Assembly (NCBI GenBank): GCA_900540395.1
Contig: UQFQ01000014.1
Span: forward strand, 1-41,904
Origin: an uncultured Mollicutes bacterium
Lineage (GTDB): Bacteria > Bacillota_I > Bacilli_A > RFN20 > CAG-826
Direction: 5' to 3'
Length of the DNA stretch: 41,904 nucleotides
Part shown: positions 8,001 to 16,295 of the stretch, piece by piece
How positions within the stretch are numbered: position 1 is the first letter of the stretch
Layout of the letters: each line of letters begins with the position of its first letter
Notes under the pieces: generated by a model
Databases searched by the model: none
What the model saw: the letters and a program-made list of their open reading frames with translations, nothing else
Told to the model about the DNA's origin: nothing
Position numbers and translations under genes: made by a program

Positions 8001-8897
8001 TTATTTAATCCATCCAATTTCACTATTCCATTTATAATCCCATTTACAATCGCTTATTATTGAAGCTAAAACGGGTTCAAGAAAATCATTAATTGTTCTG
8101 ATAACAACAAAGAAAGATAATTCAGTAATGTTGAAATTTTCCAAAAATTTTTTCCGTTGATTATTCATTCTTTCATTATTTTTTAATTCATCAATATGTT
8201 TGAATGTATTCTTATCAAAGTACGTGTTTCGAACTTTTAAAGTTCTAATGATGGCTTCTTGAAGCTTAAGACCATCGAAATTAAATGTTTTTGAAAGGTA
8301 ATAAATATCATAAAAATCTTTCATGCGGCTGGTTAATTCAAGGCGTTCAATTATGGCATCTAATTTTTCTGCTATAGTGCTTTCGAGTGAATAAGTATTA
8401 ATAACAGGTGGTTCAAAAGTTGTTAATTGTGTTGCAATAGTTCTTTTTTCGATTTTAGGAAAAATAATATCTCCAACTCCTATATCAACATTAAAATATA
8501 TGCGCACATTTTTAATCTTGCATAAAATTTGCACGCTAATTCCTGGATATTTTCTTTGTTTAGTTATTGGCTCAAAGTTTAATACAGACATACTGATAAA
8601 ATCATTTCCTGTATTAACATTCAAAATCGTATCAATCATTATTTTTATATCATTTAATGTATTAGGATAGCCGCTAAGCAAAAAATCTACATCCATAGTA
8701 GGTCTGCTTTTAAAATTAGTTAGAGCATATATAAATAAGCCACCTTTGAGTACTAAATTATTAGCATAAAAAGAATGAGAAAGTTTCCTTAAAAATTCCT
8801 CTTGAGCAAACAATTGGAGACACTGTTGATAAGGTATTCCCGATTTAACCGCCTTATTTTTTAATTTTGCTAAAATAGACGCCGCTCTATCTTCCAT
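8001..8897 (-). CDS. abiEii: AbiEii-type nucleotidyltransferase toxin
   Basis: A 298-residue member of the nucleotidyl transferase AbiEii/AbiGii family, the toxin of type IV toxin-antitoxin systems first known as abortive phage infection genes. The nucleotidyltransferase signature is LVLKGGLFIYAL with K54-G55-G56, followed by RPTMDVDFLL with the catalytic pair D72 and D74 (numbering from GTG at 8906). Further on, STIAEKLDAIIERLELTSRMKDFYDIY is the conserved E-K...R-x-KD-x-YD motif. The family transfers nucleotides to tRNA or other targets and stalls growth. I prefer ATG at 8897, which shares the A of the antitoxin stop (TAATG) and has AGGAG ten bases upstream, over the GTG three codons earlier. 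It forms an operon with the upstream AbiEi gene. Confidence 0.92.
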   Translation of the reverse strand: MEDRAASILAKLKNKAVKSGIPYQQCLQLFAQEEFLRKLSHSFYANNLVLKGGLFIYALTNFKSRPTMDVDFLLSGYPNTLNDIKIMIDTILNVNTGNDFISMSVLNFEPITKQRKYPGISVQILCKIKNVRIYFNVDIGVGDIIFPKIEKRTIATQLTTFEPPVINTYSLESTIAEKLDAIIERLELTSRMKDFYDIYYLSKTFNFDGLKLQEAIIRTLKVRNTYFDKNTFKHIDELKNNERMNNQRKKFLENFNITELSFFVVIRTINDFLEPVLASIISDCKWDYKWNSEIGWIK

Positions 8898-9502
8898 TAA
8901 AGCCACACTCCTATCCGTTCATTGACTTTTTTATCAACCTTTAAAATTTTTGAGTAGTTAACTAAATTAACGATATTTTTTTGTGGATCTTTTAAATAAC
9001 GTTGTATAGCTTTATTAAATGTTTCTTTATCAATTTTATTAACGTTTCTTATTATATCGCAAATTGTACGTTCACGATCATAAATACGAACCTCATAGCC
9101 ATCAATTTCAATACTCGTTACTCCTAAGGTAAGTAATTCTTTCTTAACGCGATAAGCTTTAATAAAAGGGTAATCTATTTTAAAACGTTTACGAGATGCA
9201 TTTTTATCAATAGCAAAACTCCGCTTTGCTGGAACTCTATCACTATATTTATAATAGAAAAGAGCTGTTTCCATACAAAGCACTGCATCTGGAAAAAGTT
9301 TTTTAATCAGAATAATATCACTTGTGCCATCTTCAACCCAATGATAAAAGCCTCTTCTAACTTTTTCAATCAAGCCAAGGTTAGCTAAAGTTTGAAGGTC
9401 TCTATAATACAATCCTTCTTCTGCAAGTTGCTTTCTTGTCATGACATTGTCATAATTTGCAAATATCTTTTTAAAATCCTTAATCTTTGCCTCACTACAC
9501 AT
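8897..9502 (-). CDS. abiEi: AbiEi-type antitoxin and repressor
   Basis: The frame encodes about 201 residues from ATG at 9502 (MCSEAKIKDF); a TTG start at 9529 would add nine. The N-terminal winged helix DNVMTRKQLAEEGLYYRDLQ, then TLANLGLIEKVRRGFYHW, is typical of AbiEi_4 antitoxins. The C-terminal half (AYRVKKELLTLGVTSIEIDG, then YEVRIYDRERTICDII) matches the second AbiEi domain. AbiEi represses its own promoter and opposes the toxin without stable binding. The ATG is preferred because the left arm of the putative operator would otherwise overlap the first codons. The stop overlaps the toxin start, which fixes their ratio by translational coupling. Confidence 0.9.
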   Translation of the reverse strand: MCSEAKIKDFKKIFANYDNVMTRKQLAEEGLYYRDLQTLANLGLIEKVRRGFYHWVEDGTSDIILIKKLFPDAVLCMETALFYYKYSDRVPAKRSFAIDKNASRKRFKIDYPFIKAYRVKKELLTLGVTSIEIDGYEVRIYDRERTICDIIRNVNKIDKETFNKAIQRYLKDPQKNIVNLVNYSKILKVDKKVNERIGVWL

Positions 9503-9511
9503 AAATAACTT

Positions 9512-9560
9512 TGCACAAAATCGCACCAAAGAATTAAAGACGATGGTGTAGTTTTGTACA
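9512..9560. promoter_or_regulatory. Inverted-repeat operator of the AbiE operon
   Basis: TGCACAAAATCGCACCA at 9512-9528 and TGGTGTAGTTTTGTACA at 9544-9560 are complementary at 13 of 17 positions, 15 bp apart, just upstream of the antitoxin ATG. AbiEi proteins are known to bind inverted repeats in their promoter, so autorepression is the likely role. Confidence 0.65.
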
Positions 9561-9778
9561 TCCCTTTATTTTATTATCACAAAAATAAAATAAATTGGCA
9601 ATTCGTTTAAGGCCCCTAAAAATTAAATTTTTGCTTTTAGATATTCTTAATTTTCAACACTACATATAAATAAACTTGCCTCGATAGTTTTAAAAGGAAA
9701 CGTAAGTATGATTTAATAACTAAAATAAATCAGATTCTTCGTAATTTTTTAAAATTGTGATAAATATTGTTTTTTATT

Positions 9779-9901
9779 ACCAAGATTTAAAAATATGCTA
9801 CTTTTTCTTTTTAAGTAAATACAAAATTTCTTAAAAATCTTTGCAAAACTCAATTATTTTATCTATTTTTAAAAATGAGTGGCGAAACTTTTAAACCATT
9901 T
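9779..9901. repeat. 123-bp direct repeat, right copy
   Basis: Differs from the left copy (7758-7880) at four positions, all in the second half. It lies between the AbiE promoter and the 3' end of the next ATPase gene and is non-coding here. The rest of the 9561-9927 stretch shows nothing recognisable. Confidence 0.95.
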
Positions 9902-9927
9902 GTTCAATAAATTATAATTAGTTTTTC

Positions 9928-11280
9928 CTAATAAGGAAACAATCCGCTATTAATTTCGTCAAGAAAGAAAGTGAAATAATAAAATGGTAAAGTTAAAATT
10001 TTGTTTTCTGAGTTATAGCCATACTTATTCTTTGATACTTTAATTACAACATCATTTTTGTTATGTTCTCTAAATTCTTTAATTGATGGAATAGTTCCTT
10101 TACTCTTTTTTGCATCAATTGGTAGTATTCTTCGGTTGACTTCAATTAAGAATTCAAATTCACTATTTCTTTTTCCTTTCCAATAAAAGAGGTCAAAAGA
10201 ATAAGCAACAAGTTCAAGCGCTAGATAGTTTTCAAAATATATGCCACTTAAAGCACTTTCCTTATCAACAAAAAAAGATGGAATACTTAATTTACTTTGA
10301 TAAGTGAATAATCCCATATCATTTAAATATAAACGATATAAATTCTCATCACTTGTAATAGGCGAAGTAACTATCTCTTTTGTTAAACTAGCTTTAAATG
10401 CAACATTTGCAGTTTCTAACCAATCTATAGGTGTTACTAATTGTCGATTATTTTTCACTCCCTCTATAGAATTAGCTTTAAAGTTTTTATTCTCTTTGTT
10501 TAATTGAGAGTATATATTTTTAAAAACATTTTGTGTTCTGATAATCATTTCTGGAGTTGTTTGATATAATTCCATATCATTCAAGTAATTTGTAAAAATC
10601 TCTTTTAATATTTTTGAAACTTCCTCATAACTTTTAGTAGGATCGTTTTTATAAAAGAAATAAGTATCTACAGCATCAGGTAACCCACCAGTAAAGAGAT
10701 ATTCATAAAACACATCTAATAACTTTTGATGAGTATAGTCATCAGTGACTTTCTTCTTTTTATAGGAGTCATATGCAATGTTATATAAATCTAAAGAATA
10801 GTTATATAAAAATTCATCAAAAGTTAAAGGATAAATAATAATCTGATTAATCTTACCAACCGGAAACAAAAATTTCTTGTTCTTCATTTTTCTTTTAATC
10901 TTCATTCTGACTAAAGATCCAGAAACGATAACATTCATATAATTTTTAAGTTCGTTAATTTGTTTTAACATTCTTAAAATAGGAAGACATTCTTGTACTT
11001 CATCAATAATCAAAAGATTTTCGCTTGTTGGAGTAAAATTATGTTCAATTTTTAAATATTGAAGTAATTTATCTAGAGAATTATGTTTTAAATTAAATTC
11101 AGTAAAGGCTTGATCGTCTGAACAATCAATATAAAGATATTTATTTTTAAAATGGGTTTCTGCAAAGATATTTTTAATTAAATAAGTTTTTCCTACTTGT
11201 CTTGCTCCGTATACTACAAGTGGTTTTTTACGTGGATTATGTAACCATTCTTCTAAATCTTTCTCATATTTTCTATGCAT
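9928..11280 (-). CDS. AAA ATPase with DUF4143 domain (33-bp iteron type)
   Basis: A 450-residue AAA_14/DUF4143 ATPase. The P-loop is YGARQVGKTY with G30-K31-T32, Walker B is LLIIDEVQ with D93-E94, and a sensor-like VIVSGSLVRMK follows. The middle carries FTGGLPDAVDTYF, conserved in the family, and the C-terminus SGIYFENYLALELVAYSFDL, then FYWKGKRNSEFEFLIEVNRR, the nuclease-like E/D...E signature with DAKK. It is closest in layout to 13344-14693 (same length class, same VGGLPDAVNTYL motif). Start is ATG at 11280, with AGGATT just upstream. Four 33-bp-spaced repeats begin 36 bp upstream. It is divergent from the next ATPase at 11644. Confidence 0.9.
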   Translation of the reverse strand: MHRKYEKDLEEWLHNPRKKPLVVYGARQVGKTYLIKNIFAETHFKNKYLYIDCSDDQAFTEFNLKHNSLDKLLQYLKIEHNFTPTSENLLIIDEVQECLPILRMLKQINELKNYMNVIVSGSLVRMKIKRKMKNKKFLFPVGKINQIIIYPLTFDEFLYNYSLDLYNIAYDSYKKKKVTDDYTHQKLLDVFYEYLFTGGLPDAVDTYFFYKNDPTKSYEEVSKILKEIFTNYLNDMELYQTTPEMIIRTQNVFKNIYSQLNKENKNFKANSIEGVKNNRQLVTPIDWLETANVAFKASLTKEIVTSPITSDENLYRLYLNDMGLFTYQSKLSIPSFFVDKESALSGIYFENYLALELVAYSFDLFYWKGKRNSEFEFLIEVNRRILPIDAKKSKGTIPSIKEFREHNKNDVVIKVSKNKYGYNSENKILTLPFYYFTFFLDEINSGLFPY

Positions 11281-11315
11281 ATTTAATCCTCCAACTACTA
11301 AGTTATTTTGTAGAC

Positions 11316-11430
11316 TTGCATATAATTACAACTAAATTTTAGGTATCATTGCATATTTTTACAAGAAAAATTTTAGTTAAATTGCATATAATTACAACTT
11401 AAAAAATAGAAGAGTTGCATATAATTACAA
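11316..11430. repeat. Iteron array A: four repeats, period 33 bp
   Basis: TTGCATATAATTACAA begins at 11316, 11382 and 11415, and TTGCATATTTTTACAA at 11349. Every step is exactly 33 bp. Spacers are AT-rich and unlike each other. The array lies 36-150 bp upstream of the minus-strand ATPase start at 11280. Confidence 0.95.
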
Positions 11431-11500
11431 GATAGGGAGTAATTAGAATTACTTTTAGGCTACCAGTCCAACTTATTTTAGTTGTATGCTCTAAAATTAT

Positions 11501-11592
11501 CACAAAATTCAAAAGTAAAAATGCACAAAATACAAAAGTAAAATACCACAAAATAAAAAAGTAAAAATGCACAACATACAAAAATAGAGTTT
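11501..11592. repeat. Iteron array B: four repeats, period 23 bp
   Basis: Units begin at 11501, 11524, 11547 and 11570 with consensus CACAAAATACAAAAGTAAAA. Steps are exactly 23 bp and the last unit is the most diverged. The array lies about 50-140 bp upstream of the plus-strand ATPase start at 11644 and does not resemble array A. Confidence 0.9.
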
Positions 11593-11643
11593 GAAAATCA
11601 AGCTGTTTACGCATAAAATAAATGTAAGTATTTGAGGTAGAAA

Positions 11644-12924
11644 ATGGAATACAAAAAAAGAATCATTGATGACGCACTAGATTTGAAACTTGAATCATTC
11701 GGAGCTGCTTTAATAGTTGGACCTAAAGGTTGCGGAAAAACTACTTCTGCAAAACAAAAAGCTAAAAGTATAGTTGAATTTCAAGATGAAGAGCAAAGAG
11801 AAAACTTACTTGAAATTGCTAATACAGCCCCTTCAAAACTTCTAATCGGAGATAAACCACGCTTATTCGATGAATGGCAAGACGCTCCTAAACTTTGGGG
11901 TGTAATAAGAAAGTCTATAGATGATTTAGGCGAAAATGGTCTTTATATATTGACGGGCTCTACCTCAAAAGATGTTCAAAAGCCTCATACTGGAACTTTA
12001 CGTATAAGTCAACTAAAAATGTATCCAATGAGTTTGTATGAAAGCGGAGAATCTAATGGTTCTGTATCAATAATGGACTTATTTAATAATCCTAATAGTT
12101 ATGATGGATGTATTTCCGATTTAACAATAGATGGGTTAATTTTTACAATATGTCGAGGTGGACGGCCTAAATCTTTATCAAACAAGACAGTCAGATCTCA
12201 ATTAGAAGTTGCGAAAGACCTATATTTTCAAACCTATTCAATTGATATCTCGAATATTGACGGCATAAAACGTAATCCAAGAATTGCTCAAGCTGTTTTA
12301 GAATCATATAGTCGCAACATATGCACTTTAGCAAAAGAAAAAATCATTTTAGCTGATGTAAGTTCTAATTTTTACATAACACAACCAACATTTGATGATT
12401 ATATATCCGCCTTAGAAAAGCTTTACATTATTGAAGATGTTGATGCATGGTGTCCTGCAATTCGTTCAAAGAGCGCTATTAGATCATCTAAAAAGCGTAA
12501 CCTAATCGATCCTTCAATTGCAGTCGCTGCAATGGGGTTATCTCCTGAATATTTTGATAGAGATTTTAAAACTCTTGGATTTTTATTTGAGTCTCTTTGT
12601 ATACGTGATTTAAAGATATACTCTTCTGCTTTTGATGGATATGTAAACTATTATCATGATAGATATGGTCTTGAAGCTGATTGTGTTCTTCGTTTAAATG
12701 ATGGTAGGTATGCTCTTATTGAATTCAAACTTGGAGAAAGTGGCGTTGAAGAAGGTGCTAAACACTTAAATAAGTTAGAAGATCTTATTAAAAAATATAA
12801 CGAAACCGAGGAACAAGTACCTATTAGATTGCCCAACTTAAAACTCATTATTACAGGAACAAAATATGGTTATAAACGTGATGATGGTATATTGGTTGTT
12901 CCTATTGGGTGTTTGAAGAATTGA
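11644..12924 (+). CDS. AAA ATPase with DUF4143-like domain (23-bp iteron type)
   Basis: A 426-residue member of the ATPase family but of a different subgroup from its neighbours. The P-loop is IVGPKGCGKTT (G26-T33) and Walker B is the variant RLFDEWQD with D76-E77. The sensor is YILTGSTSKD, the middle has ICRGGRPKSL, and the C-terminus has FLFESLCIRDLKIYSSAFDG, then YGLEADCVLRLNDGRYALIEFKLG, the D/E...E-x-K nuclease-like motif. GAGGTA lies seven bases before the ATG. It ends in TGA. It shares a 363-bp divergent intergenic region with the ATPase at 9928-11280, each gene having its own repeat array on its own side. Function unknown; ATP-dependent DNA binding is inferred. Confidence 0.88.
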   Translation: MEYKKRIIDDALDLKLESFGAALIVGPKGCGKTTSAKQKAKSIVEFQDEEQRENLLEIANTAPSKLLIGDKPRLFDEWQDAPKLWGVIRKSIDDLGENGLYILTGSTSKDVQKPHTGTLRISQLKMYPMSLYESGESNGSVSIMDLFNNPNSYDGCISDLTIDGLIFTICRGGRPKSLSNKTVRSQLEVAKDLYFQTYSIDISNIDGIKRNPRIAQAVLESYSRNICTLAKEKIILADVSSNFYITQPTFDDYISALEKLYIIEDVDAWCPAIRSKSAIRSSKKRNLIDPSIAVAAMGLSPEYFDRDFKTLGFLFESLCIRDLKIYSSAFDGYVNYYHDRYGLEADCVLRLNDGRYALIEFKLGESGVEEGAKHLNKLEDLIKKYNETEEQVPIRLPNLKLIITGTKYGYKRDDGILVVPIGCLKN

Positions 12925-12997
12925 TATCAAGCACTTGAATAAAAAACTAGTAAAAGATTACAATTTAAAAGCATTTGCAAAAGTAATCTCTTTTAAA

Positions 12998-13162
12998 TCA
13001 CATCTTCTTCTTTCTTTTAAAAATTCTAAATACAACTAAACCAGCAATCAGAAGTAAAGCAATAAAGCCAACTATTAATCCAATAGTTAATGCTGTATTA
13101 CCATTGTTTTCCAATTTAGGAATTGATCTAGTTTCTTTGTGACCACATTTAGTGCGCTCCCT
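12998..13162 (-). pseudogene. C-terminal membrane anchor of a lost surface protein
   Basis: The minus strand reads RERTKCGHKETRSIPKLENN, then GNTALTIGLIVGFIALLLIA, GLVVFRIFKRKKKM and TGA. This is a classic C-terminal anchor: a short polar stretch, one hydrophobic segment, then a basic tail, as found in large cell-surface proteins of low-GC Gram-positives. The NNGNTALTIG part recalls a decayed sortase-type motif, but no intact LPxTG is present. The frame is closed upstream at 13163, so only the tail survives. The break lies about 20 bp from the first unit of iteron array C, as if the following ATPase unit had replaced or cut the gene. Confidence 0.6.
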
Positions 13163-13183
13163 TTACAATCACTGCACACAATA

Positions 13184-13292
13184 TTGAAAAGTGGAGTTTT
13201 TAACCTTAAAAATTATTGAAAAGTGGCATTTTCATACATCAAATTATGTTGAAAAGTGGAAAATTTTTAGTTAAAATCTTGTTGAAAAGTGG
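13184..13292. repeat. Iteron array C: four repeats, period 32/33 bp
   Basis: TTGAAAAGTGG begins at 13184, 13216, 13249 and 13282, steps of 32, 33 and 33 bp. It is always preceded by T(A/G) and mostly followed by AT-rich sequence. The array lies 52-160 bp upstream of the ATPase start at 13344. Confidence 0.95.
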
Positions 13293-13343
13293 AAATTGTT
13301 TTAAATAATTGAACCCAAAACATAAACTTTGGAGGTATAAATA

Positions 13344-14693
13344 ATGCTTTTTCGAAAAATAAAATCGGTAATTGAAGCTCATTTAAAATCTAACTCTAAT
13401 AAAATATTGCTAATAGATGGTGCTCGTCAAGTTGGCAAATCTTTTATTATTCGAGAAGTTGCAAAAACTCTTTTTCCTAACCTCATTGAAATCGATATGG
13501 TAAAAGACTTTGAAGGTCCTAAAATTTTTGCTAACGTTCGTACAACTGAAGATTTTTACCTTCAGCTCAGCACTTTTGCCGGATCTAAAATGAGAAATAA
13601 AGAAGACACTATTGTCTTTCTTGATGAAATACAACAATATCCGACTTTGTTAACACTTTTAAAGTTTTTAGCACAAGAAGGTAAATTTACTTATATAGCA
13701 AGTGGCTCTTTATTAGGTGTAACTTTAGCTAATACAACCTCCATTCCAATGGGAAGCATTCGAAAAATTAGAATGTTTCCTTTAGATTTTGAAGAATTCC
13801 TTATTGCTAATGGCGTAAATGAAATCGCCATCAACACTATGAAAACTAAATTTGAAAATCTTGAACCACTTGAAGAAAGTTTCCACAAAAGAATTTTAGA
13901 TTTATTTCGAAGATATTTATTAGTTGGTGGTTTGCCTGATGCTGTTAACACATATTTAAATACGCACAACATTCAATTCGTAAGAGACCTACAAAGTGAA
14001 ATTCAAGAATATTACACTGCTGATGCTACAAAATATGATAAAGAACACAAACTTCATATTTCACGCATCTATAACCTCATACCTTCAACTTTAGAAAACA
14101 AAAAGAAAAGATTAATTGTTCAAGATATAGAAAACAAAAAGGGCGCTAAATATAAAACTTATCTTGAAGATTTTGATTATTTAATTAATTCAGGTATTGC
14201 TTTAGAAGTAAAAGCCATATCAAATCCAAAATACCCTCTAATTGAGTCAGAAACAAAGAACTTATTAAAACTTTACTTAAATGATGTCGGTCTTTTAACT
14301 AACACTCTATATAGCACAAATATAAATGCTATTTTAAATGATACTAATAGCATCAATCTTGGTTCAGTATATGAGACTGTTGTTGCTAGTGAATTAATAG
14401 CACACGGATTTAAACTATTTTATTATGACAACCGAAGTAAGGGCGAAGTTGATTATATTATTGATGATTACTTAAATCTCACCGCTTTACCAATTGAAGT
14501 TAAATCAGGCAAAGACTATTCAGTCTATAGTGCACTTAATAATTTACTCTCAAGTGAAGACTACCATATTAAAAAAGCCTATGTTTTATCTAACGAACGC
14601 CTTGTTAAACAAAAAGGAAAAATAGTATATCTACCAATATATTATGTAATGTTTATTACAAACACTCCTAAAGAGGAAGATTTGTATTTTTAA
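13344..14693 (+). CDS. AAA ATPase with DUF4143 domain (TTGAAAAGTGG iteron type)
   Basis: A 449-residue AAA_14/DUF4143 ATPase. The P-loop is DGARQVGKSF with G31-K32-S33, Walker B is IVFLDEIQQ with D94-E95, and the sensor segment is YIASGSLLG. The middle has RRYLLVGGLPDAVNTYL. The C-terminus has NLGSVYETVVASELIAHGFK, then KGEVDYIIDDYL and PIEVKSGKD, the D...E-x-K pattern of a PD-(D/E)XK-like fold. GGAGG stands eight bases before the ATG. The length and the GGLPDAV motif make it a close relative of 9928-11280, yet the two genes have unrelated upstream repeats with nearly the same spacing. It converges with the FtsH-like gene at 14809. Confidence 0.9.
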   Translation: MLFRKIKSVIEAHLKSNSNKILLIDGARQVGKSFIIREVAKTLFPNLIEIDMVKDFEGPKIFANVRTTEDFYLQLSTFAGSKMRNKEDTIVFLDEIQQYPTLLTLLKFLAQEGKFTYIASGSLLGVTLANTTSIPMGSIRKIRMFPLDFEEFLIANGVNEIAINTMKTKFENLEPLEESFHKRILDLFRRYLLVGGLPDAVNTYLNTHNIQFVRDLQSEIQEYYTADATKYDKEHKLHISRIYNLIPSTLENKKKRLIVQDIENKKGAKYKTYLEDFDYLINSGIALEVKAISNPKYPLIESETKNLLKLYLNDVGLLTNTLYSTNINAILNDTNSINLGSVYETVVASELIAHGFKLFYYDNRSKGEVDYIIDDYLNLTALPIEVKSGKDYSVYSALNNLLSSEDYHIKKAYVLSNERLVKQKGKIVYLPIYYVMFITNTPKEEDLYF

Positions 14694-14726
14694 TATTTTA
14701 TTCATCAAAATTACTAAAAGTTTAAA

Positions 14727-14782
14727 AAGGTTTTACACAAATTTAAGAACATGTAAACCTTCTTAAACTGATGTAAAACCTT
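14727..14782. terminator. Large hairpin between convergent genes
   Basis: An outer 11-bp stem (AAGGTTTTACA with TGTAAAACCTT), a 4/4 internal loop, then an inner 8-bp stem (TTTAAGAA with TTCTTAAA) and a 10-nt loop. It lies between the convergent ATPase and FtsH-like genes. No clear T-run follows on either strand, so a terminator role is likely but not certain. Confidence 0.65.
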
Positions 14783-14808
14783 GCAAAACTTATATATTTA
14801 TAATTTCT

Positions 14809-16071
14809 TTATCTTAAAGGATGTTTAGATTCAATTTCTAAAATCTCTCTAGCAGTTAAGTATTTTTTCTTTAATAGTTCTTTAGCAATTGCTTCAACAA
14901 GCTTTTTGTTTTTAAGTAGGTGCCAATAGACTTTTCTGGTGCATCTTTTAATAATGCGTTCTCTAGCCTTTTCTTTTTGGGTTAATAAGTAATCAGTATC
15001 AATAAAGTTTTCAATAGTAACTTTGCCATTATAAAAGCCTTTATAGCCAAGTGATTCAATCATTTCCATTGCTCTAGTATTAACTCTAGAAATATCTTCA
15101 TTACTGCCTATTCCAACATGCTTAAAGAAAAGCTTTTGAGCAATAGCTCCCCCTAAAGAAATCTGAATATCAATATAGTGAGTGTTGCTATCAAATTGAT
15201 TTAGAAAATTACATCTATAATAACCACCACCATTATTGACTCTTAAAGAATTGATATCTAATTGTTCACGATACTTTAAAGACACAACACAATGTCCGGC
15301 TTCATGAATACAGTTTTTATATAGTTCGTTTTTATCCATATTTTCAAGTAAATTTGGACTGATATTTTCTTCTAGTAAAAGTGCTGATTGAATTAAATTA
15401 AATGAATTGATATTTTCTTTCCCGAATCTTAAACAGGCATCATTAAAAACAGCTTTAATATCAACAAATCTTTTAGAAGAAAAAACATTAACCACTTCTT
15501 GATCAATCATTTCTTCGCGATTATCAATATTAGCTTTTTCAAGTAAGTAATTAAGATATTTTCTGATATCTTCTTTACTTGGTTCATCAACCTGGATCAA
15601 TTTATCAATTCTTCCTTTTCTTAGAAGACTATCTGGTAATTTTCTCATATAATTACAAGCACACAAAAGTAAGAAGTTTTTTGATTCTGTTTTAACTCCA
15701 TCTAGATTTTCTTGAAGTAAACGAATGATTTTAGGTTCTTTATCAACAAGTAAGTCAATTTCATCAATTGTAATAATACATTTAGAGTATTTACGAGCTT
15801 CTTTAAATAACTGATTTAAAGTTCCAATCGGTGCTGTTGTATTATTGTCAAAATAAAAGCAAGGAATGTCGTTTAAGTTTTTGTTAATTTCTCTAATGAT
15901 TAAAGATTTACCATTACCTGGATCTCCATATAAAAGAATTCCTCTAGGTACTTCAATTCCTTGAGCTTCATACTTTTCAGAATTTTTAAACCAATTAATT
16001 GTATTAAATAATTCTTCTCTAGCATAATCGAGTCCAATAACATTGCTTAAAAAGGTTTCTTTGTTTAACAT
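14809..16071 (-). CDS. Cytosolic FtsH-like AAA+ / M41 metalloprotease
   Basis: A 420-residue protein built like the AAA+ and peptidase halves of FtsH. The P-loop is YGDPGNGKS (G49-S56), Walker B is CIITIDEID (D103-E104), and the second region of homology is LPDSLLRKGRIDK with arginine fingers at R151/R154. The zinc site is HEAGH at 256-260, and the third ligand is probably D326 in GSNEDISRVNTRAMEMI. FtsH is about 600 residues with two N-terminal membrane helices; here there is no membrane segment, so this should be a soluble ATP-dependent protease. I start at ATG 16071, eight bases after GGAGG at 16080-16084; the upstream TTG and ATG fall on or too near that site. It is divergent from a WYL-like regulator. 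Substrate unknown. Confidence 0.88.
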   Translation of the reverse strand: MLNKETFLSNVIGLDYAREELFNTINWFKNSEKYEAQGIEVPRGILLYGDPGNGKSLIIREINKNLNDIPCFYFDNNTTAPIGTLNQLFKEARKYSKCIITIDEIDLLVDKEPKIIRLLQENLDGVKTESKNFLLLCACNYMRKLPDSLLRKGRIDKLIQVDEPSKEDIRKYLNYLLEKANIDNREEMIDQEVVNVFSSKRFVDIKAVFNDACLRFGKENINSFNLIQSALLLEENISPNLLENMDKNELYKNCIHEAGHCVVSLKYREQLDINSLRVNNGGGYYRCNFLNQFDSNTHYIDIQISLGGAIAQKLFFKHVGIGSNEDISRVNTRAMEMIESLGYKGFYNGKVTIENFIDTDYLLTQKEKARERIIKRCTRKVYWHLLKNKKLVEAIAKELLKKKYLTAREILEIESKHPLR

Positions 16072-16295
16072 ATTCATTTCCTCCAGTAGCAATATTATTG
16101 ATAAAGAAATTTAAAATTACTTATATTTAAATTTTAGTGTCCCTATTTTTGTACAATTCACTTCTTTTTTCTTTTCTTTAAACATTAAATGTTTATAATT
16201 TTCTCACAAAGAGCTTAATAAAAATATTTTATTTCATTTATGAACTTATCTAATCTTATTAAGTTTTTGTTTTGAATATTTAAAGGAGGTGTTTT

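Noticed and set aside
11316..11592. CRISPR array
   Set aside because: Repeats are only 11-23 bp with 33- or 23-bp periods, four copies each, spacers are AT-rich and vary little in kind, and no cas gene is near. These are iteron-like arrays.
12922..12924. TGA read as tryptophan, Mycoplasma-type code
   Set aside because: TGA ends several genes at sensible places, including an ATGA overlap at 25767-25770, and tryptophan is encoded by TGG throughout.
15646..15675. CATATAATTACAAG (array A-like) followed by ACAAAAGTAA (array B-like)
   Set aside because: Both lie in the conserved ATPase coding part of the FtsH-like gene (codons for LLCACNYM). No spacing array is present, so chance similarity in AT-rich coding DNA is the simplest reading.
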